Source of the DNA: Clostridiales bacterium
GTDB taxonomy: Bacteria; Bacillota; Clostridia; Peptostreptococcales; Anaerovoracaceae
Direction: 5' to 3'
Length of the DNA: 15,059 bases
Assembly (NCBI GenBank): GCA_009778945.1
Contig: WRFF01000025.1
Location: 1 to 15,059, forward strand
Under the pieces are notes generated by a model. It searched no databases and was not told where the DNA came from. It saw only the letters and a program-made list of their open reading frames with translations. Every line of letters begins with the position of its first letter. Within the stretch, counting starts at the first letter, position 1. Positions 12,664 through 15,059 of this stretch are shown here, one piece after another. Made by a program: the position numbers and the translations under genes.

Positions 12664-13734
12664 ATGAGGCATATATTTGTATACAACCCTGTGGCAGGCG
12701 CAGGAAAAGCGCAGAAGACGGAACTGCCGCGCATTCTGGAAGCTGTGAGGGCGGCCGGTGTCGATTATGAGATTCACCGTACGACAAACGCCGGCGAGGC
12801 GACGCTATGGGTGCGCCGCCGGCTCGCAAACGCGCCGGAAACAGAGATGCTGCGGTTTTACGCGGTAGGCGGAGACGGAACGCTCGCCGAGGTGCTGAAC
12901 GGGCTGTACGGCGCCGAAAACGCGGAATTGGCGTGCATCCCGATCGGCAGCGGCAATGATTTTGTCCGCAATTTCGGAGGCGCGTCCGGCGGAGAAGAGC
13001 ATGATCCTTTCCTGCGGGTAGGCGCGCAGATACAGGGTGAGGCGGTACCTGTCGACGTGATGGAATTTCAATTTTTCCAGGCGGAGGACGAGGACGCAGA
13101 TGCGGGCAAACCGGAGGACGCCGGCGCCGGCATGGACAGGCTATCGGAATCCGGCGCGGTGCGTTACGCGATCAACATGCTCAATATCGGTTTTGACGCG
13201 AAGGTCGTCGCGCATACGCAGCATTTGAAAAAGACGCGCGTTCTGCGCGGAACCGCGGCCTACGTGGCGGGCGTCGTGACCGAATTGGCGGCTTACCGGC
13301 CCTGCCGCGCCCAGGTGAAGATCGGGGGCAATCAGCCGTTTGATACGCCGATTTTGCTTGCGGGCGTGGGGAACGGCCGCTTTTCCGGCGGCGGTTTCAT
13401 GGGCTTGCCGACGGCGTGCGTGGATGACGGGCTGCTCGATGTTTCGATCATTCATTCGGTCTCGCGCCTTGAATTTTTGCGGCTTGTAGGAAAATATCAC
13501 GCGGGAACGCACACGGATGACCCGCTGCTTGTCGGGCGTATCTTTCAGTGGCAGGCGAGACAGGTGAGTTTCACGCCGGTCGGGCCGCTGACGCTTTCGG
13601 TGGACGGCGAGCCTGTCCGTACGCAGACGCCTTTCCGCATCCGGCTGGCGGAAAAGCCGGTGCGCTTCGCTTTGCCCGCAGGCGTTTGCCCCCTTAAGAG
13701 AACCGCGGATGAAGCCTCTGAAATAGTAAAATAA
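12664..13734 (+). CDS. Diacylglycerol kinase family lipid kinase (YegS/DgkB/BmrU-like)
   Basis: This 356-residue protein carries the DAGK catalytic-domain motifs: NPVAGAGKA at residues 8-16, the nucleotide-binding GGDGT at 69-73, GSGNDF at 95-100, and VDGE at 313-316 near the end of the C-terminal beta-sandwich. Such enzymes phosphorylate diacylglycerol or related lipids with ATP, typically feeding phosphatidate back to phospholipid synthesis after lipoteichoic-acid turnover. Length is about 50 residues above the common 300; part of the excess is an acidic insert at about 140-163 (AEDEDADAGKPEDAG...) that interrupts the usual VDV...NxxxxGFDA region. The gene begins 27 bases after comEA with no visible ribosome site but with an extended -10 immediately upstream. 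The exact lipid substrate cannot be read from the sequence. Confidence 0.9.
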   Translation: MRHIFVYNPVAGAGKAQKTELPRILEAVRAAGVDYEIHRTTNAGEATLWVRRRLANAPETEMLRFYAVGGDGTLAEVLNGLYGAENAELACIPIGSGNDFVRNFGGASGGEEHDPFLRVGAQIQGEAVPVDVMEFQFFQAEDEDADAGKPEDAGAGMDRLSESGAVRYAINMLNIGFDAKVVAHTQHLKKTRVLRGTAAYVAGVVTELAAYRPCRAQVKIGGNQPFDTPILLAGVGNGRFSGGGFMGLPTACVDDGLLDVSIIHSVSRLEFLRLVGKYHAGTHTDDPLLVGRIFQWQARQVSFTPVGPLTLSVDGEPVRTQTPFRIRLAEKPVRFALPAGVCPLKRTADEASEIVK

Positions 13735-13776
13735 CTATAAACTTTTAGATAATTCAGGTCTGTTTCAGAAGAACTT

Positions 13777-13785
13777 TGTTATAAT
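13777..13785 (+). promoter_or_regulatory. Extended -10 promoter of the adaptor gene
   Basis: TGT plus a perfect TATAAT at 13777-13785 gives an extended -10 with no clear -35. Predicted start near 13792 leaves a leader of about 42 bases containing AAAGGAG. It lies 43 bases after the lipid kinase stop, so a new transcription unit starts here. Confidence 0.6.
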
Positions 13786-13833
13786 GACGCAGGATAATGT
13801 ACAACAAATCTACACCAAAGGAGAACTGTAGAA

Positions 13834-15059
13834 ATGGCGGATGAACTCATTGTATCGTCGGGGAAAAAGCCCAACGCGTTTGCAAGACACAAAAAACTCT
13901 ATATCACCCTCATCGTGATTGCTGCGGTAGTCGTAGTGTACTTTGTCGTTTTGCGGCCTATTGCCGCACGCACTGTACAGAGTGTGACGCCGCCGGAAAC
14001 GACAACGCTGGCGAAGCAGGATTTGTCGCAGACGGTTGCGGCGACGGGGTATCTGCAGAGTGTGACTTCGCGTACGATCGCGGCCACGTCGGCTACGTCA
14101 ACTTATAAGGTAAAGGAAATCTACGTTTCGGTTGGCGACAATGTCACCGAAGGCCAGCCGGTCTGCCAATTGGATACAACGGATATTGACCAGCAGATTT
14201 CCAATGCGGAGGCGTCGATTTCTTCCTCGCAGGCGCAGGATAATCTCGCGTATACACAGGCGGAGGGCGCACGCGATCAGGCGCTTCTGGCAGCGACACA
14301 CCCGCCGGCAGGAACCACTTCTCAACAGCAGCAGCAGTTGAACGATGCGTACCATAACGCGCAGGCGCAGGTGGATAAGCTGCAGTTGCAGAACAGCAGC
14401 CAACAGCAGCAACAACAGCTTCAGACGCTTTTGCAAACCAAAGATGACTGTACGATCACTTCGCCGATTTCCGGCGCTGTGACTTCCATTAATGCGATGG
14501 TCGGATTATCCCAGAATGACCAGTCTTCGGGTTCTTCCTCATCCTCCACCAGTGTCGGGACTTCCGGCCTTATGGTGGTCCAGGATCTCTCCCAACTTGA
14601 AATCCCCGCGACGATCGCGGAATACGACGCCGTCACCCTCTCCCCGGGCCTGGCGGTAAAGATCACATCGGATGCGATTGCGGACAAGACATGGAACGGT
14701 ACCATCAAGACCATTTCACCGGTCGCGACGGATACGAGCGGCAATTTCACGGCGACGATATTGCTGTCGGACCCCGCAAACGGGCTGACGCCCGGCATGA
14801 GTACAAAGATGCAGATCGAAGTAAAATCGGTGAAGAATGCCTACGCCGTCCCGTTTGACGCCGTTGTAACGCAGGAAGACGGAACGAAAGTCGTTTACGC
14901 GCTGGAAGGCGCCAATGGAGGTACAGGGACAGCAGGCGGCCAGGGCCAGGATACAACGGGCGGCCAGGGACAAGGTGCGGCCGGTACTGGCACAGCAGGC
15001 GGCCAGGGCCAGGGTACAACGGCAGGACAAGGTCAGGGCGCAGCGACAGATCAAGGGGC
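13834..15059 (+). CDS. MacA/HlyD-type efflux adaptor (membrane fusion protein), 3' end outside window
   Basis: The frame is open from ATG 13834 (AAAGGAG at 13817-13823) to the window end, at least 408 residues. It begins with a short cytoplasmic stretch, then a membrane anchor (about residues 22-40, YITLIVIAAVVVVYFVVL). A lipoyl/barrel-sandwich half follows (VKEIYVSVGDNVTEGQPVCQLD), then a Gln-rich helical hairpin with runs of five and six glutamines, and the second lipoyl half (CTITSPISGAVTSINAMVG). A beta-barrel region comes next (LEIPATIAEYDAVTLSPGLA, NGLTPGMSTKMQIEV). Instead of the usual membrane-proximal domain directly after AYAVPFDAVVTQEDGTKVVYAL, the protein runs into a Gly/Gln/Thr repeat tract. 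Adaptors of this kind work with MacB-type ABC transporters, likely encoded downstream. In a Gram-positive cell it would act outside the membrane. Confidence 0.88.
   Translation, partial: MADELIVSSGKKPNAFARHKKLYITLIVIAAVVVVYFVVLRPIAARTVQSVTPPETTTLAKQDLSQTVAATGYLQSVTSRTIAATSATSTYKVKEIYVSVGDNVTEGQPVCQLDTTDIDQQISNAEASISSSQAQDNLAYTQAEGARDQALLAATHPPAGTTSQQQQQLNDAYHNAQAQVDKLQLQNSSQQQQQQLQTLLQTKDDCTITSPISGAVTSINAMVGLSQNDQSSGSSSSSTSVGTSGLMVVQDLSQLEIPATIAEYDAVTLSPGLAVKITSDAIADKTWNGTIKTISPVATDTSGNFTATILLSDPANGLTPGMSTKMQIEVKSVKNAYAVPFDAVVTQEDGTKVVYALEGANGGTGTAGGQGQDTTGGQGQGAAGTGTAGGQGQGTTAGQGQGAATDQG
14920..15045 (+). repeat. Two 63-bp tandem repeats coding a Gly/Gln/Thr-rich tract
   Basis: Copies at 14920-14982 and 14983-15045 encode GTGTAGGQGQDTTGGQGQG and GTGTAGGQGQGTTAGQGQG, each followed by AA (21 residues, adaptor positions 363-383 and 384-404). 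A third copy may begin at the window edge (TDQG). The copies differ at several bases. Such tracts can expand or contract by slippage. Confidence 0.8.

Overview
The window is a GC-rich stretch of a Gram-positive bacterial chromosome, most likely a high-GC member of the Clostridia (Bacillota). The evidence is an LPXTG-like sorting signal, an L21-leader-type region ahead of rplU, the rplU-rpmA-obgE order, a TIGR03960/TIGR03936 pair, strong AAGGAG-type ribosome sites and sigma-A-like promoters. The genus cannot be fixed from the sequence alone. All convincing protein genes lie on the + strand; the long minus-strand frames are GC-driven shadows.

Layout. (1) 1-2065: end of an ABC exporter operon, with a membrane-anchored NEW3-type protein (partial), an ATPase and an ABC-2 permease, tightly coupled. 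(2) 2066-2288: a regulatory gap with an 11-bp-period direct repeat, a candidate promoter and a long imperfect palindrome. It serves (3) 2289-5708, a very large secreted beta-helix/InlB-like surface protein with a C-terminal APQTGD sorting signal. (4) 5717-8207: ribosomal/GTPase block: promoter, L21-type leader, rplU with a long repetitive tail, rpmA without the Prp-cleaved leader, terminator, then obgE from its own apparently leaderless promoter. (5) 8204-11190: an HD-domain/radical-SAM fusion and its TIGR03936 partner, each joined to the gene before by an ATGA overlap, so obgE and both genes form one operon. (6) 11191-11877: an accessory-looking, AT-richer gap. It holds tandem palindromic repeats, a diverged direct repeat and a compact module that looks like a type I toxin-antitoxin locus: a strong promoter, a 24-residue hydrophobic peptide ending in KKK, and a convergent antisense RNA with its own extended -10 promoter and terminator. 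(7) 11878-13734: comEA-like DNA-binding protein and a diacylglycerol-kinase-family lipid kinase. (8) 13777-15059: promoter and first part of a MacA/HlyD-type adaptor with an unusual Gly/Gln/Thr repeat, cut by the window end.

The most notable item is the unannotated toxin/antisense-RNA module at about 11554-11829. Next are the HD/radical-SAM fusion, the L21 protein with a duplicated Lys/Ala/Glu tail ending in a HeH/SAP-like segment, and the paired absence of Prp and of the L27 N-terminal leader.
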